Shown: positions 43,647-52,591 of the stretch, piece by piece
Position numbering within the stretch: the stretch's first letter is position 1
Layout of the letters: each line of letters starts with the position of its first letter
NCBI RefSeq assembly: GCF_020150815.1
Contig: NZ_CP083723.1
Span: forward strand, 2,232,001 to 2,296,000
Source of the DNA: Haloprofundus salilacus
GTDB lineage: Archaea; Halobacteriota; Halobacteria; Halobacteriales; Haloferacaceae
DNA: 64,000 bases
Reading direction: 5' to 3'
The notes under the pieces: model-generated
Databases searched by the model: none
What the model saw: the letters and a program-made list of their open reading frames with translations, nothing else
What the model was told of the DNA's origin: nothing
Program-made: the position numbers and the translations under genes

Positions 43647-45203
43647 ATGTTCGACCCGAAATCGAGTCGGCGGCGGTTCGTTCAGACCACAGCGGCCGGC
43701 GTCTGCGGCTCGGCAGTCGTCGGAACCCACACCAGAACGGCAAACTCGCAGCAGCAACCGAGTCCCGTCTCGAACGTCACCGAGGCTCAGGCCGCGACGG
43801 TGCGAATTCAGGCGCAGGGTACGTACACCTACCCCGACGAGAACCTCTCCGCACAGACGGCGGAGTCCGTTGGGGGTGGAACCGGCTTCTTCGTCGACCC
43901 GTCCGGCATCGCAGTCACGAACAACCACGTCGTCACGGGCGCCGGATCTCTCGTCGTCTTCGTGGGAGGAGACGACAGCCGGCAGGAGAGCGCGCGCGTA
44001 CTCGGGGTGTCGGAGTGTAGTGATTTAGCCGTCATCGAAGTGTCGGGCGGTGGATATCCGTACTTCGAGTGGTTCGACGGGCGTGTCTCGCCCGGCCTGC
44101 CTGTAAGTGCTGTCGGCTACCCGGTCGGTCCGGACGGAACGCAGCAGTACCAGTTCTCGGAGGGGAGTATCGCCTCGGAGGCGAGACCGCTCTCGACGAC
44201 CTGGGCGTCGGTCGACGAGATGATTCAACACAGCGCGGTCATCCGACCCGGAAGCTCTGGCGGTCCCCTGCTTCACGGCCGGACTGCGCGAGTTGTCGGC
44301 GTGAACTACGCCGGGTCGACGGAACTCGATACCTACCTCGCTATCAGTTCGGCGTCGGCGCGCGGAATAACTGCACAGCTCCGAACCGGCCGAGATGTCG
44401 AGTCCATCGGCGTGAATGGCCTGGCCGTTCTCAATCAGGAGGGCTCCATCTCGGGGGTGTGGGCCGTCGGCGTCGAACCCGGCGGTCCGGCGAGCGACGC
44501 CGGCGTCCAGGCGGGCGACATACTCACGCAACTGCAAGGTGTGAGTCTCGGTCTCGACGGGACGATGAGCAGTTACTGTCAGGTGCTGCGAAGTCACACG
44601 CCCGGCGACGTCATGTCGGTGCAGGTGCTTCGCTACGAGACCGGCGAACTGCTAGCGGGCGAGCTGAACGGCCGGCCGCTCGAACCCATCGCCGGATCGA
44701 GTCCGGGCGACGACTCCGCGAACCTCACCTCGGGCGATGGCTACAGCGGGTACGAGGACATCGTCGACGCCACGGGCGCTATCGCGGTCACCGTGCCGAC
44801 GGAGTGGGCGGACAGGGACCTCCGACCGCTCGAAGTCGGGCCGAGCATCACAGCGTCGACGGACGTCCAGTCATTCAATCAGACGTTCGACGTGCCCGGC
44901 GTGTTCTTCGTCGCGTCCAGCGGACTCGGAACCGACCCAGCGGGGATTCTCCAGCAGTTAGCCGTTCAAGGCTGTACCTCGGAGCAACCGCAATCGTACG
45001 ACGACGGCTACTACACCGGCCTCTCTCAGATCCAGAGGAGTTGCGGCGGCGGAGAGACGGTGCTCGCGAACATCGGTGCCACCTCGCCGGACGACTCCTA
45101 CGGCGTCGGCGTCCAGGTACAGATCGTCGAAGAACGCGATTTCGAGGCGCTCGACACGATTATATTGTCGTTCCGAGCGATAGACGAGGCGAAAGTACCG
45201 TAG
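43647..45203 (+). CDS. HtrA-like trypsin/PDZ serine protease, exported
   Basis: A 518-residue protein. Tat-type signal SSRRRFVQTTAAGVCGSAVVG. Trypsin-like domain: GGGTGFFVDPSGIAVTNNHVVTGAG (His), CSDLAVIEVS (Asp), IRPGSSGGPLLHG (Ser). A PDZ-like module follows (GVQAGDILTQLQGVSLGLDGTMSSYCQVLRSHTPGDVMSVQVLR). The C-terminal 160 residues are an additional domain of unknown type with cysteines, VQGCTSEQP and IQRSCGGGE. ATG at 43647. It is followed by a convergent coiled-coil gene (45273-45539). Confidence 0.9.
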   Translation: MFDPKSSRRRFVQTTAAGVCGSAVVGTHTRTANSQQQPSPVSNVTEAQAATVRIQAQGTYTYPDENLSAQTAESVGGGTGFFVDPSGIAVTNNHVVTGAGSLVVFVGGDDSRQESARVLGVSECSDLAVIEVSGGGYPYFEWFDGRVSPGLPVSAVGYPVGPDGTQQYQFSEGSIASEARPLSTTWASVDEMIQHSAVIRPGSSGGPLLHGRTARVVGVNYAGSTELDTYLAISSASARGITAQLRTGRDVESIGVNGLAVLNQEGSISGVWAVGVEPGGPASDAGVQAGDILTQLQGVSLGLDGTMSSYCQVLRSHTPGDVMSVQVLRYETGELLAGELNGRPLEPIAGSSPGDDSANLTSGDGYSGYEDIVDATGAIAVTVPTEWADRDLRPLEVGPSITASTDVQSFNQTFDVPGVFFVASSGLGTDPAGILQQLAVQGCTSEQPQSYDDGYYTGLSQIQRSCGGGETVLANIGATSPDDSYGVGVQVQIVEERDFEALDTIILSFRAIDEAKVP

Positions 45204-45272
45204 GTCCCGGTTCGTCACTCGCTCTGCGGGGGTCGTCGAGTGGCGACCGGGGAGTGCTACCGACCGCTGCCG

Positions 45273-45539
45273 TCAGTCGATGCGGCTGTCTCCGCTCCGT
45301 TCGGACTCGGCGGTCAGTTCCTCGATACGCCGTTCGAGTTCCTCGACGCGCTGCTCTAAACTCGACGACTCCTCGTCTTCGACGACCGTCTTTTCGAGTC
45401 GGTCCACCCGATGGACGAGCCCGCTGAGCGGCCACTCCGTTCGCTCCGAAGGAACGCCGCCGAACTCCTCCGCCTCCGCGCCCAGAACGTGGCGTTCGAG
45501 CGTATGTACTCGTCGTTTCAGTCGGTCTACGTCGCTCAT
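45273..45539 (-). CDS. Small coiled-coil protein, family A (copy 2)
   Basis: An 88-residue protein, MSDVDRLKRRVHTLERHVLGAEAEEFGGVP at the N-terminus and RVEELERRIEELTAESERSGDSRID at the C-terminus. It aligns with the protein at 43186-43440 in every segment (VDRL, TLERHVLG, LVHRVDRLEKTV, EDEE, QRVEELERR, SRID). It lies 69 bp after the HtrA-like gene and faces it. The repeated arrangement hints at a functional link with exported proteases or at local duplication. Confidence 0.8.
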   Translation of the reverse strand: MSDVDRLKRRVHTLERHVLGAEAEEFGGVPSERTEWPLSGLVHRVDRLEKTVVEDEESSSLEQRVEELERRIEELTAESERSGDSRID

Positions 45540-45747
45540 CGTCTGAAACCGTACGGCCCTCGGTAGGATGTTTCCTCAGATACGCCAGTCGACCGGCCAC
45601 TTCCTCGATCGACACGTCGTCATCGTCCGGTGAGTTCGCCGCGCGAACCGTTCACGATCGTTCCTCGCCCAACTGTCGATGAGTGAGTCGAGATAATTAC
45701 TCCAATCATATGCGATACGAAGAGTTTAAAACAGAAAACAAGATTAA

Positions 45748-46227
45748 ATTCTCAAAAATGTCGAACGAATCGGACGCAGGGAGCGACTCCGGAGCGTCGA
45801 CGGGGGCGTTCGCCGTCGAGACAGCCGAGGCGAACCGGTCGCGAACGGCGGGAACGTCGAACGCGCGCTCGACAGAGCGGTTCACGCGTCCGCGGCGCGG
45901 TACGACGGCGAATACGCGTGGGACGAACGTGCCGCGGCCGTCGACGCGTTCAACGAGACGTTCGACGGTTACGTCGACGGAATCGAGTCGTCGCGGGTCG
46001 AACGCGGCGTCGTCTACTGGGTGACCGCGAACGCGACGGCGGGGACGCAGTGGGCGGAGACGAACTGTCCGCGCGGACCGAACCGCGAGTTCGGCCCCTG
46101 CGAGTCTGTCGGCGACATCGTCGTTCAGGAGCGAGCGGGAGACGCTGTCGTCGTCGCGGTGAGTCTGGATGTCCGAGTGACGACGGACTGCGGCCGAATC
46201 GAGATGACGCGCGTGGTGACGGTCTGA
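45748..46227 (+). pseudogene. Broken gene: exported-like protein fragment without a start codon
   Basis: A frame with strong GC3 bias runs from after the TAA at 45745 to TGA at 46225-46227. Its protein reads ALDRAVHASAARYDGEYAWDERAAAVDAFNETFDGYVDG, then RGVVYWVTANATAGTQWAETNC and VVVAVSLDVRVTTDCGRIEMTRVVTV. It resembles the secretory or pilin-operon haloarchaeal proteins (DUF7261/7266-like). No ATG/GTG exists in this frame before GTG 46021. A different frame starts at ATG 45758 (MSNESDAGSDSGASTGAF) and covers the first 110 bp, suggesting one frameshift near 45850. The usual N-terminal hydrophobic helix is missing. Confidence 0.5.
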
Positions 46228-46623
46228 GACGGTGACGACCGAAATAGACTGAGGAGGTGAAGGGGGCTGTAGGGCCGCTGAGCGCCCCGATAATGTCTCA
46301 TTTTCGACCAAATTGTCACGCGAAGCGACCGGATAACGGCTTCGACAACGGGGTAGCCACGAACAGCTCGATTCGTCAGTTACACCGGCTAACGGGGGGA
46401 CGATTCGACTACACTGCTGGTCGTTCCGCACAACGGAAGTTACCGTTCGACCATCTTCGAGGCTAATATTGTTCTCTTGAAGATGACACGGAAAACAGAC
46501 CGACTCTCGTGAAAGTTTCAACTAAAAATCAGGTATTTCGGGGAACTGCCGTAAAATGGCTCAATAGCTATGGACACCATAACAAGATAGTTGTCCTCTA
46601 TCCAACACTTGGGGGTTTCACAG
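46228..46623. other. 396-bp intergenic region, start of lower-GC surface-glycan locus
   Basis: No gene supported. Bases from about 46440 to 46600 drop sharply in GC (TAATATTGTTCTCTTGAAG, AACTAAAAATCAGG). It separates the protease region from the glycosyltransferase gene and probably holds the promoter of the latter. Confidence 0.5.
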
Positions 46624-47946
46624 ATGGATGGGAGTTATATCGAAGACAATCACTCAGAGACGGTTACAGTGTCTCCGCGCGGAGCGTACGCGCTCGGAGT
46701 GGTGATGGGAGAGAGCGAGGAGCGGCATCTTCTCCGTATTCTCGCCCATGCGGTACAGCAGGGTTGTCCACTGTTCTCGGTCCGACGTGACGGATCGATA
46801 CTGCACGCTATTGGGTCCGACGACGACCCGATAGAGGTTCATCTGCAGACGGGATCACCCGTTGCCGACGCGGAGACGGCACGAGAGACACTCGTCGAAC
46901 TCGCTCGGACGTACGGACTGCGCGGACTCGTCGTTCAGACGGACCCGACGATGCGAATCGACTTCGACGCAAGTTTCGACGCGCTCGAAGCAGGAGACGA
47001 GTTCGTCGTCGAAGCGCAGGCGGCGGAGGCCGAAACCCTCGAAGCGCCGGTCGTCGTCGGCATCCCGGCCTACAACGAGGAACACGCCGTCGGTTCGATC
47101 GTCGCCGAAGCGAGGGAGTACGCCGACATCGTCGTCGTCGTCGACGACGGAAGCGTCGACGAAACCGCAGAACGAGCCGCCGAGGCCGGTGCCGTCGTCG
47201 TCGAGCATCCGGAGAACCGCGGCTACGGCGCGGCGCTCCGGACGCTGTTCGAGGAGGGCAAGCGGCGGAACGCGTCGAGTCTCGTCGTGCTTGACGCGGA
47301 CGGCCAACACAGTCCGTGCGACATCAAGCGACTGCTCCGACAGCAGGAGGAGTGCGGTGCCGACATCGTCATCGGGAGTCGCTTCACCGGTACCGTCGAG
47401 AGCGACATCCCGCTGTACCGACGGTTCGGTATCTGGGTCATCAACGTCCTCACCAACGTCGGACTCGGAGGGTTTCGTAAAGAAAACCGTATCAGCGACA
47501 CGCAGAGCGGGTTCCGAGCGTACGGCGCGAAGGCGTTGCAGACGCTCGCCGACGACGAGACGCTCGGGTCGAACATGCGAGCGAGCACGGACATCCTGTT
47601 TCACGCCCGCGAGCAGGGCCACCGAATCGACGAGGTGGGCGTTCGCGTCCGATACGACCTCGAAGACACGTACACGGAGAACCCAATCTCACACGGCTAC
47701 TCGGTCGTTCGCGGGGTCCTTCCTCTCATCGAACGGGAGCGACCGCTGACCACCGTCGGCGTCCCCGGGTTCGTCAGCACGTTCGTCGGACTGAGTCTCG
47801 GCTTCTGGTCGGTGTTCGAGTACGGCCAGTCGGGTCAGTTCCCGATAGAGGTCGTCTTCGTCTCACTAGTGTTGCTCCTCGTCGGCTTCGTCGGCGGCGT
47901 CGTCGCCATCGTTCACCAGTCGCTGCGGGAGGCCGAGATTAGATGA
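46624..47946 (+). CDS. GT2 glycosyltransferase with unusual N-terminal domain
   Basis: A 440-residue protein. Residues 1-135 are a separate domain I do not recognise (SEERHLLRILAHAVQQGCPLFSV, ARTYGLRGLVVQTDPTMRIDF). Then the GT2 fold: VVVGIPAYNEEHAVGS (near 145), VVVVDDGSVDET, SSLVVLDADGQHSP (metal DxD) and SDTQSGFRAYGAKAL. Two transmembrane helices close the C-terminus. This is the dolichyl-phosphate mannose synthase-like class; it likely loads a lipid carrier with sugar for surface glycan synthesis. It overlaps the DUF1616 gene by four bases (ATGA). Confidence 0.9.
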   Translation: MDGSYIEDNHSETVTVSPRGAYALGVVMGESEERHLLRILAHAVQQGCPLFSVRRDGSILHAIGSDDDPIEVHLQTGSPVADAETARETLVELARTYGLRGLVVQTDPTMRIDFDASFDALEAGDEFVVEAQAAEAETLEAPVVVGIPAYNEEHAVGSIVAEAREYADIVVVVDDGSVDETAERAAEAGAVVVEHPENRGYGAALRTLFEEGKRRNASSLVVLDADGQHSPCDIKRLLRQQEECGADIVIGSRFTGTVESDIPLYRRFGIWVINVLTNVGLGGFRKENRISDTQSGFRAYGAKALQTLADDETLGSNMRASTDILFHAREQGHRIDEVGVRVRYDLEDTYTENPISHGYSVVRGVLPLIERERPLTTVGVPGFVSTFVGLSLGFWSVFEYGQSGQFPIEVVFVSLVLLLVGFVGGVVAIVHQSLREAEIR

Positions 47947-48542
47947 GCCGCGAAAACGCAGGAGACGCCGAAAAAAGGAGCGACTGGCGGTCGAGGGCGG
48001 GTCGTCTCCGAAGGCGGTTCGCCGTCGCCGTGAGGTCGATTTCGGCGACGAACGTCGTCATCGCCGCGGCGCTCGTGTTCTCGGTCGGGACGGTCGCTTA
48101 CAGCGTCGGCACGGACGCGCAGGGCGACCAGTACACCGAACTGTACGTCCTCAACGACAGCGCGGACGGTCAATCGATGGCCTCGACGTACCCGGACGAA
48201 CTCGTCGTCGGCGAACCGACTCGGCTGCTCGCCGGGGTCGAAAACCACGAAGGAACGACGCAACCGTACACACTCGTCGTCCAGCTCCAGCGGGTCGACG
48301 CCGGGTCCGATTCGGCGTCGGAACCCGTCGTGAGCGAGACACAGCTCGTCGGCCAGTTCGACCGGAGCGTCGATCCGGGCGAGCGGTGGCAGATTTCGCA
48401 CCGCGTCGTTCCGGACCAACGCGTCAGCGGTGAGAGAGTCAGGCTCACGTACCTCCTCTACCGCGGTGACGCGCCGCAACAGCCGACCGTCGAGAACGCA
48501 TACCGGGCGGCTCACATCTGGGTGAGTGTTTCCGATGACTGA
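47943..48542 (+). CDS. DUF1616 domain membrane protein
   Basis: A 199-residue protein. A basic N-terminus leads into one transmembrane helix (ISATNVVIAAALVFSVGTVAYSVG), then an outer beta domain with the DUF1616 pattern YTELYVLN, LVVGEPTRLLAGVENHEGTTQPYTLVVQLQRV, GERVRLTYLLYRG. DUF1616 is found next to glycosyltransferases and lipid-linked sugar enzymes in archaea. Its ATG overlaps the stop of the upstream glycosyltransferase, so they are probably partners. Confidence 0.88.
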   Translation: MSRENAGDAEKRSDWRSRAGRLRRRFAVAVRSISATNVVIAAALVFSVGTVAYSVGTDAQGDQYTELYVLNDSADGQSMASTYPDELVVGEPTRLLAGVENHEGTTQPYTLVVQLQRVDAGSDSASEPVVSETQLVGQFDRSVDPGERWQISHRVVPDQRVSGERVRLTYLLYRGDAPQQPTVENAYRAAHIWVSVSDD

Positions 48543-48727
48543 CGGCCGGCATCTCGACGACCTGCCGCCCCCACGGCGAACCAACCCACCGCGACAACGT
48601 CACCAGCGAGAGGGGTCGAACGCGCCCGAAACCCGGAAAGTCGGTGAAAGGTGTCAATCTCAACGATACGAACGCACGAGATGATAGTACGCTGATAAAA
48701 TTACAGAACTATATTATAGGTTTACTG

Positions 48728-49663
48728 ATGAACATACACGCTCACCCGACGAACATCCTCAGTTTCGATGTCGAGCACTGGCACTCCGCGACGCTCCTCG
48801 ACGGGACCGTCGACAGCCCGGTCGACCGCATCGAGACCTCGACCCAAATCGTCCTCGACGTACTCAGACGGTACGACGTCCGTGCAACCTTCTTCATCGT
48901 CGGCAAAGTCGCCGAACAGTATCCGGAGCTCGTCAGCCGAATCGCCGACGAGGGTCACGAAATCGCCTCGCACGGACACACACACACGCCGCTTTTCGAC
49001 CTATCGCCCGACACCTTCGAGCGCGAACTGACGATGTCGTCGGACGCGATACAAGAAGCCTGCGGGCACCGGCCGGTCGGGTTCCGTGCGCCGAACTTCT
49101 CGGTTACGCGGAAGACCGAGTGGGCGTTCGAAGTACTCGAATCGAGCGACTACCGCTACGATTCGAGCGTCTTCCCGATGCGGACGCCGATGTACGGTGT
49201 CTCCAACGCGCCGCTTCGACCGTATCACGTTCCGGGGAACGACCCGTTTCGATCCTATCACGTTCCGGGGAACGCGCCGTTTCGTCCGCCGCTATCGGCT
49301 ATGCCGGCGACCGACCTAGTGGAGTACCCGCTCGCCGTTACGGACACACCCGCCAGACTTCCCGTCGCCGGGGGTTTCTACGCGCGCCTACTGCCGATTC
49401 GTCTCATCGAATGGGGGATTCGCGGACTCAATCGACGCGGCATCCCGGCGACGATCTACTTCCACCCCTGGGAGTTCAACCCCGCCGTAAGGACGCCGGA
49501 ACCGTCGCTCCCGAAACGGTTCGTCAGCTTCCACGGCATCGAGGGCACGGCCGCAAAACTAGAGCGGTTGCTTCGGACGTTCGAGTTCGGAACGATACGC
49601 GACGAACTCGACGCTTCAGAGGGTAACGACCTGCAGACGACCGCGACCGAAGAGTACGCATGA
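48728..49663 (+). CDS. Polysaccharide deacetylase (DUF3473 / XrtA-associated type)
   Basis: A 311-residue protein from ATG 48728; the frame continues to 48644 through an AT-rich stretch that looks like a promoter (TATATTATAGG). NodB-homology motifs: ILSFDVEHWHS, VRATFFIVGKVAEQYPELV, HEIASHGHTHTPLFDLSP, GFRAPNFSVT, and C-terminal YFHPWEFN. This is the type found near exosortase (XrtA) loci. An 11-residue internal repeat (RPYHVPGND/RSYHVPGNA) sits near residue 180. It removes N- or O-acetyl groups from surface sugars. It overlaps the next gene by four bases. Confidence 0.92.
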   Translation: MNIHAHPTNILSFDVEHWHSATLLDGTVDSPVDRIETSTQIVLDVLRRYDVRATFFIVGKVAEQYPELVSRIADEGHEIASHGHTHTPLFDLSPDTFERELTMSSDAIQEACGHRPVGFRAPNFSVTRKTEWAFEVLESSDYRYDSSVFPMRTPMYGVSNAPLRPYHVPGNDPFRSYHVPGNAPFRPPLSAMPATDLVEYPLAVTDTPARLPVAGGFYARLLPIRLIEWGIRGLNRRGIPATIYFHPWEFNPAVRTPEPSLPKRFVSFHGIEGTAAKLERLLRTFEFGTIRDELDASEGNDLQTTATEEYA

Positions 49664-50739
49664 GCGACTCACGAACGACACGCACGGCGAACGAAGAACC
49701 GACTATCGAACGTTGCGCCGACTCGACGGCGTGGAATCGATTCGTCGAACGCGTCGACGGACCGCCGTTCGCGCTGTGGGCGTGGGGGGACGCCGCCGAG
49801 GCGTACGGCCACGACCGGTGGTATCTCGTCGCCCGCGAGGGCGGTGATATCGTCGCCGCCCTCCCACTCGTCCACATGTCGAGCAGGCTGTTCGGCTCGA
49901 AACTCGTCTCGCCGCCGTACGGCGAGCGCGGGTCGGTGCTGCTCAGCGACGACTCCGACGCCGCAACGGACCGCGCTGTCGACCGTCTGCTCGAACGGAC
50001 ACGGGCGCTCGCGAATGCGCTCGGCGTCGAGTTCGTCAGCCTTCGAGGGAGTCGCGTCAGCGGCCTCTCGGGGTTCGAGCACAGGAGGCGGTTTGTCACG
50101 TTCCAACTCCCGCTGGAGTCTCCGGAGACGATCTGGGACGGAATCAAGGACAGCCGACAGCGTCAGGTTGCACAGGCCGAAGACGCCGAACTCACCTACC
50201 GAGAAGGTAACTCGCTTTCGGACCTCGAAGCGTACTACCGGTTGTCGCTGCGGTCGATGCGCGGGCACGGAACGCCGCCGCACTCGTTCGCGTTTCACCG
50301 GACGCTCTGGGAGGAACTCGGTGAGGACAACGTCCACCTCGGGATGGTCGAACGGAACGGCGAGTTGATAAACGCGATTCTGGACTTCTCGCTCGGGTCG
50401 ACCGTCTATCAGTGGGGCGTCGTCAACGATTACGAGTACCGCGATCTGAACGGAGGGAGCCTCGCACTCTGGAAGTCGCTCGAATGGGCCAGCGAGGCGG
50501 GACACGAGACGTACGAGTTCGGTCGAACCCGCGAAGGGTCGGGCGTCTACCTGTTCAAGAAGAGCTTCGGGGGACAGAAGACGTGGTACGACGACTACCA
50601 CTACTTCCCGACCGGAACTGGCGAACTTCCGCACCCCGACGACGACACGTACGACCGGGCGAAGGAGCTCTGGCAGCGACTGCCGATTCCGGTGACGCAG
50701 TACGTCGGCCCGCGGATTCGGGGGAAGATAAGCCTGTGA
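49660..50739 (+). CDS. FemAB-like GNAT-fold transferase
   Basis: A 359-residue protein. The layout matches FemAB/XrtA-associated proteins: a first GNAT half (WLVAREGGDIVAALPLVHMSSRLFGSKLVSPPYGERGSVLL), a helix-rich middle and the second half with DGIKDSRQRQVAQAEDAELTYREG, FAFHRTLWEELG and GGSLALWKSLEWASEAGHETYEFGRTREGSGVYLFKKSFGG. FemAB-type enzymes transfer aminoacyl groups from tRNA to cell-wall-like substrates. It co-occurs with the DUF3473 deacetylase (ATGA overlap), as at XrtA polysaccharide loci in bacteria. Here it may aminoacylate a surface glycan. Confidence 0.88.
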   Translation: MSDSRTTRTANEEPTIERCADSTAWNRFVERVDGPPFALWAWGDAAEAYGHDRWYLVAREGGDIVAALPLVHMSSRLFGSKLVSPPYGERGSVLLSDDSDAATDRAVDRLLERTRALANALGVEFVSLRGSRVSGLSGFEHRRRFVTFQLPLESPETIWDGIKDSRQRQVAQAEDAELTYREGNSLSDLEAYYRLSLRSMRGHGTPPHSFAFHRTLWEELGEDNVHLGMVERNGELINAILDFSLGSTVYQWGVVNDYEYRDLNGGSLALWKSLEWASEAGHETYEFGRTREGSGVYLFKKSFGGQKTWYDDYHYFPTGTGELPHPDDDTYDRAKELWQRLPIPVTQYVGPRIRGKISL

Positions 50740-50783
50740 GCCGTAGAACCGCAGACGACCGACCGATAGAGAACCACTAACAG

Positions 50784-51677
50784 ATGGATTCACCAGAAGA
50801 GCGAATCTCGACAGCACGGGAAACGACACGAAACCACTCAGCGCCGACAGTACGTCGACAGGAGAGCGACGAACTCCCGGTCTCAGTGTGCATCACGACG
50901 AAGAACAACGCCGACACCATCGGCCGATGTCTCGAGAGTGTCAGCGAATGGACCGACGAGATCGTCGTCGTGGACACCGAGAGTACCGACGGGACGGTTG
51001 AAATATGCGAATCGTACGGTGCCATGGTGTATCAGCACGAGTTCGAGGGATTCGCGCAGATAAAGACCACGGCGATAAACCACGCCGAGAACGACTGGGT
51101 GTTCGTCTTGGACGCCGACGAGGAGATTCCGAATGCACTGCGCGAAGAGATCTTCCGCGAGTTCGGTGCTCCTGGCATCGTCGCGTTCAGAATGCGGAAA
51201 CGCGAGCACATGCTCGGAGCGAGAACGCATCAGTACCACTTCAGACGGCCGTACCTCGCCCGTAAAGATGTCCTCTACTACCAGCAGGACTTCATCTGGG
51301 AGCGTCTCTCGGTCAAAGACGAGTTCGAGGGGCGAACGCGAGACCTCTCGAACAGCATCGAACACTATCGGTTCGAGCGCACTTCGGAGATGGAGCGAAA
51401 GATTCAGCAGTACAGCGCTTTAGAGGCGATTCAAATCGTCGAATCGGATAAACGCGACGGGGCGCTCGCACTGCTCGGCCGAGGGCTCGCGGTCGCGGCG
51501 AGCAGACTTGTCGTCGACAAGGCAGTACTCGACGGTTACCGGGGGGTGTTCATCGCGTTCATGGAGTTTTATCAACTCGCCGTCGCGTATCCGAAAATTC
51601 GAGATATCTACCGGCTCCAAGAGGAACATCCGGAGAACTGGCGCGAGATATGGCTCGAAGAGGAGTGCCAACGATAG
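50784..51677 (+). CDS. GT2 glycosyltransferase (WaaE-like)
   Basis: A 297-residue protein with ATG 50784. GT2 motifs: VSVCITTKNNADTIGRCLESV near residue 35, IVVVDTESTDGTVEICESY, WVFVLDADEEIPNALREEI (DxD) and HTLGA-like acceptor section KREHMLGARTHQYHFRRPYLARKDVLYY. It resembles LPS core biosynthesis (WaaE/KdtX) transferases that add glucose or heptose. No membrane anchor is evident, so it acts at the cytoplasmic face. The next gene begins 31 bp after its stop. Confidence 0.9.
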   Translation: MDSPEERISTARETTRNHSAPTVRRQESDELPVSVCITTKNNADTIGRCLESVSEWTDEIVVVDTESTDGTVEICESYGAMVYQHEFEGFAQIKTTAINHAENDWVFVLDADEEIPNALREEIFREFGAPGIVAFRMRKREHMLGARTHQYHFRRPYLARKDVLYYQQDFIWERLSVKDEFEGRTRDLSNSIEHYRFERTSEMERKIQQYSALEAIQIVESDKRDGALALLGRGLAVAASRLVVDKAVLDGYRGVFIAFMEFYQLAVAYPKIRDIYRLQEEHPENWREIWLEEECQR

Positions 51678-51708
51678 CGATGAGAGCACGCGACCACGGG
51701 GAACGACC

Positions 51709-52521
51709 GTGACCGAACGGCATCGATCACGACGCGAGTTTCTGCGAATCGGTGCGGTCAGCGTCGGCGGAGTGGGGGCGGGGTGTCTCGACCGAACGCG
51801 CACCGACTCTGTCACCGAACCCGGTTCGGTCGAGCAGATGCGCCCTGTCGACATCTCCGAGATGGAACTCGTGTTCGAAGATCGGTTTCGGAAGAACGCG
51901 ATAGACCGCTCGAAGTGGCAAACGAAGTATCCGTGGGATGGAGATGCGCGAACTCACAACCACGACGCCTACGCGGCGGAGGACAACGCATTCGTTTCCG
52001 ACAGGAGGTTGGTGCTCAAAGCAGAGAACCAACCACGGATGGGAAAGCCGTACACCACCGGCGTCGTCTCGGCGAAGAAGGTGTTCAAACCGGGGTATTT
52101 CGAGGGCGTCATGAAACTTCCCCCGGTCGAACCGGGGTTCTGGCCCGCGTTCTGGCTGACCTCCGCTTCGTACTGGCCGCCGGAGATTGACATCTTCGAG
52201 GTGTTCGGTAGGGACCCGAAACTCTACATGACGTACCACTTCATGGGCGACGACGAGGAGCCGGATAGAGTGAGAAAGACGTTCAGCGGTCCCGATTTTA
52301 GCGCCGAATACCACACGTTCGCCGTCGACTGGTCAAGGGAGCGAATCGTGTGGTACGTCGATGGGGTCGAACGGTTCCGCTACGCCGGTGAGTACGTGAG
52401 CGACGAGTACATGTGGCTCATCCTCAACTTCGGCGTTGGCGCGAACTTCTTGGCGCAGCCACGACCAGAGACGTTCCCGGCGACGTACGAAATCGAGCGT
52501 GTGCAGGCGTGGGAGCGGTAG
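51709..52521 (+). CDS. Glycoside hydrolase family 16, lipoprotein
   Basis: A 270-residue protein from GTG 51709. The signal RHRSRREFLRIGAVSVGGVGAGC combines a Tat RR motif with a lipobox (Cys near residue 24), so the mature enzyme is likely lipid-anchored outside the cell. The GH16 catalytic loop PPEIDIFEVFG holds the ExDxxE acid/base and nucleophile (Glu-Ile-Asp-Ile-Phe-Glu). The rest (GYFEGVMKLPPVEPGFWPAFWLTS) is a jelly roll. GH16 enzymes cleave beta-1,3/1,4-glucans, carrageenan, agarose or related glycans; substrate is not predictable. Confidence 0.9.
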   Translation: MTERHRSRREFLRIGAVSVGGVGAGCLDRTRTDSVTEPGSVEQMRPVDISEMELVFEDRFRKNAIDRSKWQTKYPWDGDARTHNHDAYAAEDNAFVSDRRLVLKAENQPRMGKPYTTGVVSAKKVFKPGYFEGVMKLPPVEPGFWPAFWLTSASYWPPEIDIFEVFGRDPKLYMTYHFMGDDEEPDRVRKTFSGPDFSAEYHTFAVDWSRERIVWYVDGVERFRYAGEYVSDEYMWLILNFGVGANFLAQPRPETFPATYEIERVQAWER

Positions 52522-52591
52522 GTGGGAAAGAGAAAGAGAGGGGGAAACGAAAGAGAACCAGTGTCTCCCTCCGACAGTTATCTGAGGTCGG

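Noticed and set aside
43186-45539. Toxin-antitoxin interpretation of the small coiled-coil genes
   Set aside because: Each small gene faces a large exported protease rather than forming a two-gene operon with a small partner, and no toxin fold is visible.
46509-46790. A 93-residue plus-strand frame overlapping the start of the glycosyltransferase
   Set aside because: It is out of frame with the glycosyltransferase, begins in AT-rich promoter sequence and shows no protein-like pattern.
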